This document shows, one piece after another, positions 52,320 through 60,003 of a stretch of 64,000 nt of DNA. Source of the stretch: Sphingobium psychrophilum. Lineage in GTDB: Bacteria > Pseudomonadota > Alphaproteobacteria > Sphingomonadales > Sphingomonadaceae. Positions within the stretch are counted from its first letter, which is position 1. The number at the start of each line of letters is the position of its first letter. The notes below the pieces were generated by a model. That model ran no database searches. It was not told the DNA's origin and was given only the letters and a program-made list of their open reading frames with translations. The stretch spans positions 53,526-117,525 of the forward strand of contig NZ_JABBFV010000015.1 in NCBI RefSeq assembly GCF_012927105.1, written 5' to 3'. Both the position numbers and the translations under genes were made by a program.

Positions 52320-53558
52320 TCAGACCGCTTTCACTTCGGCGGGATCGACAGGATAGCGGCCAAGCGCGAGCAGCCCTGCCGCGCCGACCGCCAGCAGCAA
52401 CGCGGAAAGGGTGAAGGCGATATCGTAGCTGCGCAGATGGTCGTACAGCGCGCCATAGGCCAAGGGCGCCGTACCTGCAGCTGCCGCGACGAACATGTAA
52501 AGCCTGCCATAGATGCGCGCGAAATCGGCGAGGCCGAAATAGCGCGCCACCAGAAAGCCCAGCATGTCGAACTCCATGCCGGTCGCCGCGCCCAGCAGCG
52601 CGGCGGCGACCGCATAGGCGGCAAAGCCGGCATCGCTCGTCATCAGCAGGCAAGCGCCCGCAGCCGGCAGCAGAATGATCGTCGCGATGAGCGGTGCCCA
52701 GACATGGTCGATCAGCAGGCCGACGATGATCCTTCCCGCAATAATGGCGCCGCCCAATATCCCCATGATCGTCACGGCCTCCGCCAGCGGCAGGCCCCGG
52801 TCGCCGAGGGCGGGGACGAGATTGGGAATGAGGCCGCCGACCGCCAGATAGATGGCCGCCGTGCTGGCCCCGATCAGCCAGAAACGACGATCGCGCAATA
52901 CAGCACCGAGCGGCATGCCGGATCGGGCGGGGAGCGGGGCAGCGGTGCCACCCGACGCATACTGGCCCTCTCGCGGCAACACCCACGCGCAGAGCGGCAG
53001 GATGATCAACAGCGCAAAGCCCGCCAGCAACAGATAGGCGGTCCGCCATCCGCCCCATTCCATGCCCAGCATCACCAGGCGCGGCATCAGCGCAGCCGAC
53101 AGGCCGCTGCCCGACAGGGCGATGCCGAGCGCCAACCCGCGGCTCGCCGAGAATCGCTCTGCGATCAGGCAACTCCATGTCACCGCGCTGGTCCCGGCAC
53201 CGATCAGGGCGATCAGCGCATAGGCGAGGTAGAGATGCCATAACGACCCGCTGATCGTCGCCGCCAGTGCGAGCGCGCACCCCATGCCGATCAGGCCGGA
53301 CAGGATCGCCCGCTTGAGGCCAATCCGCTGCACCAGCCATCCCGCGATCGGCCCGCCGGCCAGGCCCAGGCCGGTACTGCACAATATCGCACCCTGGATC
53401 GCGCCCCGGCTCCATCCGAAATCGGCCTGTAGCGGCGTGACGAACAGGCCGATCGTATAGACCGGAAGCGTCGTCGGCACGCAGGTAATGCCGATGACGG
53501 TCAGCAGCACCAGATGCCAGTTGTGCCGCCATTCGGCCAGGGACGCGCCGCCCGTCAA
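52320..53558 (-). CDS. MFS transporter
   Basis: 412 aa, about twelve membrane helices. The likely start is a TTG at 53558 that overlaps the SDR stop (TTGA); the long upstream open frame lies wholly within the SDR and is not used. Motifs GWLVQRIGLKRAI (loop 2-3) and FSASRGLALGIALSGSGLSAALMPRL fit the oxalate/formate or monocarboxylate branch of MFS. It probably imports an acidic intermediate or substrate. Cotranscribed with the SDR. Confidence 0.88.
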   Translation of the reverse strand: MTGGASLAEWRHNWHLVLLTVIGITCVPTTLPVYTIGLFVTPLQADFGWSRGAIQGAILCSTGLGLAGGPIAGWLVQRIGLKRAILSGLIGMGCALALAATISGSLWHLYLAYALIALIGAGTSAVTWSCLIAERFSASRGLALGIALSGSGLSAALMPRLVMLGMEWGGWRTAYLLLAGFALLIILPLCAWVLPREGQYASGGTAAPLPARSGMPLGAVLRDRRFWLIGASTAAIYLAVGGLIPNLVPALGDRGLPLAEAVTIMGILGGAIIAGRIIVGLLIDHVWAPLIATIILLPAAGACLLMTSDAGFAAYAVAAALLGAATGMEFDMLGFLVARYFGLADFARIYGRLYMFVAAAAGTAPLAYGALYDHLRSYDIAFTLSALLLAVGAAGLLALGRYPVDPAEVKAV

Positions 53559-54304
53559 AGGGCGGTCAGCCCGCCATCGATGATATATTCGGTGCCGGTG
53601 ATGAAACTGGCCTCGTCCGACGCCAGGAAGACGACCAGGTTCGACACATCCTCCACTTCGCCCACGCGCTTGATTGGCACCGATCCGCTGGCGATCCTGA
53701 TCTGATCGTCGTCCAGCGCCTGCGTCATCATTGGCGTGCGGATATAGCCTGGATGGACGGAGTTCACGCGGATGCCATGTTCGCCATATTCGATCGCGGC
53801 CTGTTTGGTGATGCCGCGCACCGCGAATTTGCTGGCGGCATAGGCGACATTGGGCGTGCCGTAGATGGCGACGATGCCGGAAATGGAGGAGATGTTGACG
53901 ATGGCGCCGCCGCCCGCGCGAATCATCGACGGAACCACATATTTGATGCCCAGGAAGACGGACGTCTGGTTGATCGCGCACACCTTCAGGAAATCGGCTT
54001 CGGACAAGTCGGCCGCCTTGGCGACGGGGCCGATGATGCCGGCATTGTTGACGAGCGCGCTGACCGGGCCGAAATGCCGTTCGGCCGTTTCTACGACAGT
54101 CCGCCAGTCCGCTTCGCTCGTCACGTCCTGCTGCACGAACAGCGCATTGTCGCCCAGTTCCTCGGCCAGGGCTGCGCCGGCGGCTTCGTTGATATCGGTA
54201 AACAGCGTCCTGGCACCCTCGGCCACGAAGCGGCGGGCATGGGCCGCGCCCATGCCTTGCGCCGCGCCGGTGATGATCGCCACCTTGTCCCTCAATCGCA
54301 TCAT
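53555..54304 (-). CDS. Short-chain dehydrogenase/reductase (SDR)
   Basis: 249 aa from the ATG at 54304 (GGAGAGAGCG upstream). TGAAQGMGAAHA loop, NNAG, YAASK, IIDGG end. Closely similar to the SDR at 59179: both share the AAQGMG loop and the NNAGxIGPV segment, so they are paralogues, of the hydroxysteroid/carveol-dehydrogenase-like group. Divergent from the CYP101-like P450. Confidence 0.9.
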   Translation of the reverse strand: MMRLRDKVAIITGAAQGMGAAHARRFVAEGARTLFTDINEAAGAALAEELGDNALFVQQDVTSEADWRTVVETAERHFGPVSALVNNAGIIGPVAKAADLSEADFLKVCAINQTSVFLGIKYVVPSMIRAGGGAIVNISSISGIVAIYGTPNVAYAASKFAVRGITKQAAIEYGEHGIRVNSVHPGYIRTPMMTQALDDDQIRIASGSVPIKRVGEVEDVSNLVVFLASDEASFITGTEYIIDGGLTAL

Positions 54305-54318
54305 CGCTCTCTCCAAAA

Positions 54319-54333
54319 CCGATTATTTATCGT
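54319..54333. promoter_or_regulatory. Operator-like palindrome, one mismatch
   Basis: CCGATTATTTATCGT, 15 bp upstream of the SDR start and 146 bp before the P450. A poorer match, CCGA-N7-TCTT, lies at 54391-54405. Confidence 0.5.
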
Positions 54334-54478
54334 AAAGTTATCCTAATAATTCTGTGATGCCAGATTTTACAGTAATATCCCATCCAAAATCCGACGAAAA
54401 ATCTTTTAATTATTGGCCGTGGTGGATAAGGTGCCGGCCGATGCAGGGTGCCACAGCGCCCGCCTAAAGGAGAGAGAT

Positions 54479-55711
54479 ATGGCTTCGGACATGACCGCCA
54501 CGGCGACGGTGTTGGCGCAACAGCCCGACAATGTGCCCGATGATCGCGTCTTCGACTTCGACATATATCGTGATGTTCCAGAAGGTAGCGATTTTCACGC
54601 CAGCTGGCACGCGCTGATGGGCGAAGTGCCCTATCCGCTGATGTGGACCCCGCATAATGGGGGACATTGGGTCGCGTTGCGGGCGGATATTTCCGATGTG
54701 GTGATGTCGGATTCCGATCGCTTTTCCAACCGCACGGTGCTGGTGCCCAAGGATACGGCAGGGGAGGCCTATCGCCTTATCCCGCTGTCGCTCGATCCGC
54801 CCGAACATCGGCCCTTTCGCAATCTGCTTAACGAAAATCTGGGGCCAAAGCCGCTCAAGCCAATCGAGGACAGCATCGTTGACCTGACGGTCAGCCTGAT
54901 CGAGGGATTCCGGGCGAAGGGGCAATGCCATTTCGTGGAGGAATTTGCCGAGCAACTGCCCGTCCGCATCTTCATGCAGATCGTGGACCTGCCGCTGGCG
55001 GACCTGCCCAAGCTCAAGCATCTGGCCGATCAGTTCACCCGGCCCGACGGATCGCTCACCTATCCGCAAGTCTCGCAGCTGTTTCGCGACTATCTGACCC
55101 CCGTCATCACGGCGCGGCGCGGCGCGGACGGGCAGGACATGATCAGCCGCATGGTGAACGGCCAGGTCGGCGGCCGGCCGTTGACCGATCTGGAGGCGCA
55201 GAATATCTGTATCCAGGTGCTGGTCGGTGGCCTCGACACCGTCGTCAACATGCTAGGCTTCACCTTCTCCTATCTCGCCCGCGACCATGATCTGCGCCGG
55301 GCGATCGCCGCTGATTCGTCGCGGATCGACGACGCGCTCCTCGAATTTTTCCGTCGGTTCCCGGTCGTCTCCTCCTCGCGTGAGGTGAAGCGTGATGTCG
55401 CTTTCGAGGGCGTGGAGCTGAAGGCGGGCGAGATGGTGATGGCCCCGACCGTCGTCGTCGCACTGGACGATGCGATGAACGACGATCCGCTCGCATTCCG
55501 CCTCGGCCGGACCGCGCGCAAACATTCCACCTTCGGCAAGGGATCGCACACCTGCCCCGGCGCGCATCTGGCGCGGATGGAAATGAAGACCGTGCTGCGC
55601 GAATGGTTCGCCCGCATCCCCGAATTTCGGTTGGCGAAGGACGAACCGCTGCGCTTTTCCAACGGCATCGTCGGCAGCGTGAAGCCGTTCACCTTGGAAT
55701 GGGATGTTTGA
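54479..55711 (+). CDS. Cytochrome P450, CYP101 (P450cam)-like
   Basis: 410 aa from the ATG at 54479 behind AAGGAGAGAG. Haem Cys359 (FGKGSHTCPGAHLARME), ExxR at 289-292, acid-alcohol pair Asp253-Thr254 in GGLDTVVN as in P450cam. The camphor-contacting Tyr96 of P450cam has an equivalent, Tyr98, in the conserved GEAY-LIP-S-DPPE segment. It aligns along its length with CYP101 members, which hydroxylate camphor and other terpenoid ketones or alcohols. No putidaredoxin-type partner is encoded nearby. Confidence 0.92.
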   Translation: MASDMTATATVLAQQPDNVPDDRVFDFDIYRDVPEGSDFHASWHALMGEVPYPLMWTPHNGGHWVALRADISDVVMSDSDRFSNRTVLVPKDTAGEAYRLIPLSLDPPEHRPFRNLLNENLGPKPLKPIEDSIVDLTVSLIEGFRAKGQCHFVEEFAEQLPVRIFMQIVDLPLADLPKLKHLADQFTRPDGSLTYPQVSQLFRDYLTPVITARRGADGQDMISRMVNGQVGGRPLTDLEAQNICIQVLVGGLDTVVNMLGFTFSYLARDHDLRRAIAADSSRIDDALLEFFRRFPVVSSSREVKRDVAFEGVELKAGEMVMAPTVVVALDDAMNDDPLAFRLGRTARKHSTFGKGSHTCPGAHLARMEMKTVLREWFARIPEFRLAKDEPLRFSNGIVGSVKPFTLEWDV

Positions 55712-55741
55712 TCCCGCTCACTAATAAGGACATTCGATACG

Positions 55742-56548
55742 ATGACCGCACCTGTCCTGCGCCGCGCGACATTCGGTGCCTTCACTATGGACGTCATGGA
55801 CGATGGCGTGGCGCTCATCCTGTTTGACCGGCCGCCGGTCAATGCGGTGTCGATCGACGTCTATGAGGCCATCGGCGCCATCACGGATCATGTCGCGGCA
55901 AGCGAGGATATCAGGGCGATTGTGCTGGCCGCGCCGCCGGGCGCGCGCGCCTGGTGCGGCGGCGCCGACCTGCATGATTTCGACGGCATCGACGTCGCGG
56001 GGCGCAAGGCGCGCTATGACTTCATCAATGCCCAGTTGCCGCGCTTCTACCAGCTCGACCGGCCGGTCATCGCCGCCATATCGGGTGCGGCGATCGGCAT
56101 CGGCATGATCCTGGCGGCGCTGTGCGACATGCGCATCGCGGCCGAAGATGCCGCCTTCGCCTGCCCGGAGATCGATTATGGCTTGGTTGCAGGCGGGGCG
56201 GGCCTGTTTGCACATGTGAATATGCCCGAAGCCAAGATCCGCGAAATGCTGTTCAGCGGCGCACGCTTCACCGCGCGCGAACTCGAATCGACGGGGTTTT
56301 TCAACTATGTCCTGCCGGTCGCCGAGGTGCTGCCTCGCGCCATGGCGCTGGCCCGCAGCATTGCGGGCAAGAGCCTGCCTGCGATCCGCGCGCGCAAGGT
56401 CGCGTCCGCCCGGCTGGAGGGCATGAGCTGGACCGAAGCCTATCTGGATGCGCAAGCCTTCACCGCGCAACTGACCACCGGCAGCGATGGCGCGGAAGGC
56501 GTGCGCGCCTTTCTGGACCATCGCCCGCCGCGCTATGAGGATCGCTAG
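55742..56548 (+). CDS. Enoyl-CoA hydratase/isomerase family protein
   Basis: 268 aa crotonase. Oxyanion segments PGARAWCGGADLHDF and SGAAIGIGMILAALCD; ACPEIDYGLVAGGAG in the catalytic region, with Glu kept at the first position (CPEIDYG). Distinct from the crotonase at 26376. It follows the CYP101-like P450 by 30 bp and ends 18 bp from the convergent TetR gene. Specific reaction (hydration, isomerisation or C-C cleavage) not determinable. Confidence 0.88.
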   Translation: MTAPVLRRATFGAFTMDVMDDGVALILFDRPPVNAVSIDVYEAIGAITDHVAASEDIRAIVLAAPPGARAWCGGADLHDFDGIDVAGRKARYDFINAQLPRFYQLDRPVIAAISGAAIGIGMILAALCDMRIAAEDAAFACPEIDYGLVAGGAGLFAHVNMPEAKIREMLFSGARFTARELESTGFFNYVLPVAEVLPRAMALARSIAGKSLPAIRARKVASARLEGMSWTEAYLDAQAFTAQLTTGSDGAEGVRAFLDHRPPRYEDR

Positions 56549-56566
56549 GTTATTCTTCCCTCAGCA

Positions 56567-57277
56567 TTACCGACGGACTTCATTCTCCAGCATCGCGATC
56601 AGCCGTTCGGCCATTTCGGTGCCCGCGCGCGTCAGATTCTTGGGCTTGCGATAGAGTAGCCAGGTGATGATGAGCTGGTTCACGCCGCCGATCAGCAGCG
56701 CCACCGTTTCATAAGGATTGCGGTCCGGCGAAACCCAGCCTTCGGCGACGCCCTCCTTCACCAGGAACAGGATGACGCGGGTAAAGTCGTCGATGCTGTG
56801 GCGCAGCTCGGTATCGCTGACGAAGACGCTGGGCCAAATTTCCAGATAAAGCAGCCGCGCCCATTCGGCATGTTCGCGCGCATAATCCGCCGACATCACC
56901 AAATAGAGCAGCAGCCGCTCGCGCGCAGACGTGCGGCTGGCCGCGTTCGCATGATAGCTTTCGAAAAATTCGGCAAGGTGGGACAATGGCACATCATAGG
57001 CCAGATCCTCCTTGCTCTTATAATATTCGTAGAGCGTCGAGGTGGAAATGCCGGCCTCTGCCGCGATGTCGGCAATCCGCGATCGGGAAATGCCGTCGCG
57101 CGCGAACACCCGCAGCGCGGCATTCAATATCTGCTGCTCGGTGCGTTTGGCGCGGTCCTGCTTGCGCTCCGTCGCCCGTTTGGGGCGATGGGCGATTTCC
57201 TGCAACAGGCTGTCCCACGCGCTTACGGTGTCTGATGCGATCTGCTCCGATTCGCCCACCACCTCTTTTGTCGCCAC
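56567..57277 (-). CDS. TetR-family transcriptional regulator 2
   Basis: 236 aa from a GTG at 57277 with a perfect TTGGAGGG site six bases upstream; a GTG at 57322 has no such site. Paralogue of the TetR at 51470, co-linear from the first residue, with the same recognition helix region (TLYEYYKSKEDLAYD). Divergent from the SnoaL-LLM-SDR-TonB operon; an operator-like palindrome lies 192 bp upstream, so autoregulation and control of that operon are likely. Confidence 0.92.
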   Translation of the reverse strand: MATKEVVGESEQIASDTVSAWDSLLQEIAHRPKRATERKQDRAKRTEQQILNAALRVFARDGISRSRIADIAAEAGISTSTLYEYYKSKEDLAYDVPLSHLAEFFESYHANAASRTSARERLLLYLVMSADYAREHAEWARLLYLEIWPSVFVSDTELRHSIDDFTRVILFLVKEGVAEGWVSPDRNPYETVALLIGGVNQLIITWLLYRKPKNLTRAGTEMAERLIAMLENEVRR

Positions 57278-57662
57278 GAAGGCCCTCCAAGTCCAGCGCC
57301 GCCCAATACACGCTTCTGTCACACTCTACTGCCTTGGCTTGGCATCACCTGCAACCCTAAAGCCTGACGGGTGCGGGAAAATTGCCATGGAGGATAGTGG
57401 ACGCGCGCGGCTAAAATGGCGGAAAGCGGGCACTTGCGGAAGCTCAGTCTTCAACTGGACGAGGTTTTCCGATAAAACGTCGATTTTATAATTGACGTCG
57501 AGCGGGGCAGGATGTAGCTAGATCGGCATAAGAGAACAGATTGCTGGGCCAGACGGCGCAGAATGGAGGAGAGGAAGATGGGTCGTTGCCCCACTATTTC
57601 CCTATGCCTTTCCAGAATTACAGGCCGTTTGTCCTGTGTTTCCGCGTGCCGGGAGAATGGGT
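57278..57662. other. 385-bp divergent promoter region
   Basis: Between TetR 2 and the SnoaL-like gene. It holds one operator-like palindrome near the middle. No gene recognised. Confidence 0.6.
57469..57483. promoter_or_regulatory. Operator-like palindrome, one mismatch
   Basis: CCGATAAAACGTCGA, almost equidistant (about 190 bp) from the TetR 2 and SnoaL-like starts. Confidence 0.55.
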
Positions 57663-58040
57663 ATGGTTGACGTCGCCGCCGCGGCAGAGGCGCTGATCCA
57701 GGCCTATAACGCCAAGGATTTCGACGCGATGGAGCGCATGATCGCGCTCAATCTCGATTTTGCGCATTTTAACCGGGCATTCGTGATGACCAGTCGCGAT
57801 GCGTTGCTCGCGGTGCTGCGCGATTTTGCCGGCAGCTATGTGCCGGACCGTCATTTCGAAGCGCCCGAACGGGTGACGGTGGCGGGCGACATCGTAGTGC
57901 GTGAAGCCTGGTATGTCGGGACGGCCAGCGTGGACCTGCCCGGCTTCGGCGCGGCGGGAGAAGCCTTCCGCCTGAAATTTTGCAGCGTGATGCGGTTTGA
58001 TGCGGCCGGCATATTGGTCGAATGGAAGGACCATGGCTGA
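57663..58040 (+). CDS. SnoaL/NTF2-like protein
   Basis: 125 aa from the ATG at 57663 with CGGGAGA upstream; an ATG at 57657 is possible. Single cone-shaped NTF2-like domain: AAAEALIQAYNAKDFDAMERMI at the start, WYVGTASVDLPGFGAAGEAF and LVEWKDHG at the end. Short polyketide-cyclase or isomerase-like proteins look like this, but no catalytic residue pattern identifies the reaction. First gene of an operon with an LLM monooxygenase, SDR and TonB receptor. Confidence 0.78.
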   Translation: MVDVAAAAEALIQAYNAKDFDAMERMIALNLDFAHFNRAFVMTSRDALLAVLRDFAGSYVPDRHFEAPERVTVAGDIVVREAWYVGTASVDLPGFGAAGEAFRLKFCSVMRFDAAGILVEWKDHG

Positions 58041-58057
58041 GGCCTGCCCTCAGCCAT
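58033..58057. promoter_or_regulatory. Intercistronic RNA hairpin
   Basis: Perfect 10-bp arms, ATGGCTGAGG (58033-58042) and CCTCAGCCAT (58048-58057), loop CCTGC. It covers the SnoaL stop codon and ends 21 bp before the LLM ribosome site. No T-run, so more likely an mRNA-stability or partial-attenuation element than a full terminator. Confidence 0.55.
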
Positions 58058-58086
58058 AGGATAATATTTCGCAGAAGAGGTGAGTG

Positions 58087-59175
58087 ATGCAGGTTGGGAT
58101 GTTCCAGACGCCGTTCGTGCGCCCAGAGCGTACGCCGCGGCAGGTGTTCGAATGGGCGCTGCGTCAGGCGGTGCACGCGGACAAGATCGGCTTCAGCGAA
58201 TATTGGGTCGGTGAGCATGGCACGCTGAATTGGGAGGGGATTCCCAGCCCCGAACTGGTGATCGCGGCCGCTGCGCTGCAGACCAGCCAGATCAAGTTCG
58301 GGCCGCTGGCGCATCTTCTACCCTATCATCATCCGGCCACGCTTGCGATCCAGACCGCCTGGCTCAGTCAGATACTCGAAGGACGCTATATGCTGGGCGT
58401 CGCCACCGGCGCCTATCCGACCGACGCCGCCGTGCGCGGGATCAAGGACATGTCGGGCAACCACGCGATGATGCTCGAAGCGATCGACATCATGGAGCGT
58501 GTCTGGAAGGGCGAGCCCTTCGAATTTGAAGGGCAGTTCTGGAACGCGGGTTTCCCGCAAGCCAATCCCAACAAGCCGCTGCGCGACGTCCGCCCCTGGG
58601 GCGGGACGATGCAGATGGCGATGACGGGGCTTAGCGCGCCGTCGCCCTCGATCGGCTTTGCCGGCACGCATGGCTTCCTGCCCGCGTCGGTCTATGCCGG
58701 CAATCCCTTCCTGCGCAGCCATTTCGAAACCTATCGCGACACGATGAAGGCTGCGGGACGCGAATCCGACCGGTCGGCCCACCGCGTCGTGCGCGACGTG
58801 ATCGTCGCCGACACCGACGAGGAAGCGCGCAAGCTGGCTACCGAGGGCGGGATCGGCCTTGCCTGGAAGGAATATATCAAGCCGACCTATGAGCGCTTCG
58901 GCGTCCTCCAGGGCCTGCTGCATGATCCGTCGGTCGATCCGGCGGACGTGGATGCGGACTATCTGGCCGAACATGTCTGGATCGTCGGATCGGTCGAAAC
59001 CGTGCGGCAGAAAATGGAAGCCTGGTTCGGCGAACTGGGCGGACCGTTCGGCACGCTGCTGGTCTACAGCCACGATTATATCGACAATCCTGAACCCTGG
59101 GAGCGGTCGATGGAACTGCTCGTCAAGGAGGTCGCGCCCAAATTGTCGGACGCCAAGCAGACGGTAACGACCTGA
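58087..59175 (+). CDS. Luciferase-like (LLM class) flavin-dependent oxidoreductase
   Basis: 362 aa from the ATG at 58087 (a GTG directly before it is possible). LLM motifs: KIGFSEYWVGEHGTLNWEGIPSP, LPYHHPATLAIQTAWLSQI, YMLGVATGAYPTDAA. Nearer to alkanesulfonate or long-chain alkane type LLM proteins than to the two others in this window. It acts with FMNH2 or F420 and O2. The SDR 3 bp downstream may supply or remove its alcohol/ketone. Confidence 0.87.
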   Translation: MQVGMFQTPFVRPERTPRQVFEWALRQAVHADKIGFSEYWVGEHGTLNWEGIPSPELVIAAAALQTSQIKFGPLAHLLPYHHPATLAIQTAWLSQILEGRYMLGVATGAYPTDAAVRGIKDMSGNHAMMLEAIDIMERVWKGEPFEFEGQFWNAGFPQANPNKPLRDVRPWGGTMQMAMTGLSAPSPSIGFAGTHGFLPASVYAGNPFLRSHFETYRDTMKAAGRESDRSAHRVVRDVIVADTDEEARKLATEGGIGLAWKEYIKPTYERFGVLQGLLHDPSVDPADVDADYLAEHVWIVGSVETVRQKMEAWFGELGGPFGTLLVYSHDYIDNPEPWERSMELLVKEVAPKLSDAKQTVTT

Positions 59176-59178
59176 CCC

Positions 59179-59925
59179 ATGGGCAGGCTCGCCGGCAAGG
59201 TCGCCATCATCACGGGCGCAGCGCAGGGCATGGGCGAAGCCCATGCGCGGCTGTTCGTGCAGGAGGGCGCAAAGGTCGTCCTGACCGACGTGAACGAGAC
59301 GGGTGGAACGGCGCTGGCCGCGGAACTGGGCGACGCTGCGCTCTTCCTGCGCCACGACGTAGCCCGTGCGCAGGACTGGACCGATGTCGTCGCCACGGCG
59401 GAAAGCCACTTCGGTCCGGTCACGGTGCTGGTTAACAATGCCGGTGTCATCGGCCCGGTGAAGGGCCTGCTGGATTTCGAGGAGGCCGAGTTTTTGCAGG
59501 TCTGCGCGATCAACCAGCTGGGCGTGTTCCTGGGCATGAAGGCGGTCGTTCCCGGCATGATCGGGGCGGGTGGAGGATCAATCGTCAACATCTCCTCGAT
59601 CGCTGGGATGCTGGGGACAAAAGAATCCTCGAACGCGGCCTATTGCGCCAGCAAATTTGCCGTGCGCGGCATGAGCAAGCTGATCGCGACGCAGTTCGGC
59701 CATGCCGGCATCCGGGCCAATTCGGTGCATCCGGGCTATATTTTGACGCCGATGATGATCGCCGCGACTGACGAGCATGGCGGCGGCGCGGCCGCGGCCA
59801 TCCCGCTCGGCCGCCTGGCCCAGCCTTCGGAAGTGTCCAACGTCGTTCTTTTCCTGGCGTCGGACGAAGCCAGTTTCGTGTCGGGGGCCGAACATGTGGT
59901 CGACGGCGCGATGATCGCCGGTTGA
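59179..59925 (+). CDS. Short-chain dehydrogenase/reductase (SDR)
   Basis: 248 aa. TGAAQGMGEAHA loop, NNAGVIGPV, YCASK and VVDGAMIAG end (the usual VDGG is VDGA). Paralogue of the SDR at 53555. It starts 3 bp after the LLM stop, weak ribosome site, so translation is probably coupled. Confidence 0.9.
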   Translation: MGRLAGKVAIITGAAQGMGEAHARLFVQEGAKVVLTDVNETGGTALAAELGDAALFLRHDVARAQDWTDVVATAESHFGPVTVLVNNAGVIGPVKGLLDFEEAEFLQVCAINQLGVFLGMKAVVPGMIGAGGGSIVNISSIAGMLGTKESSNAAYCASKFAVRGMSKLIATQFGHAGIRANSVHPGYILTPMMIAATDEHGGGAAAAIPLGRLAQPSEVSNVVLFLASDEASFVSGAEHVVDGAMIAG

Positions 59926-60003
59926 CGGCGCAACAAGCAGAAGGCCCGGCAAGCGGCCTGCATAACGGATCTCGCATAAGCGTAGACGGGAGGTGAGGAT
60001 AAC

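Noticed and set aside
53559..53981. N-terminal extension of the MFS transporter
   Set aside because: The open frame lies entirely inside the SDR gene on the same strand and is shadow sequence; the transporter starts at the TTG overlapping the SDR stop.
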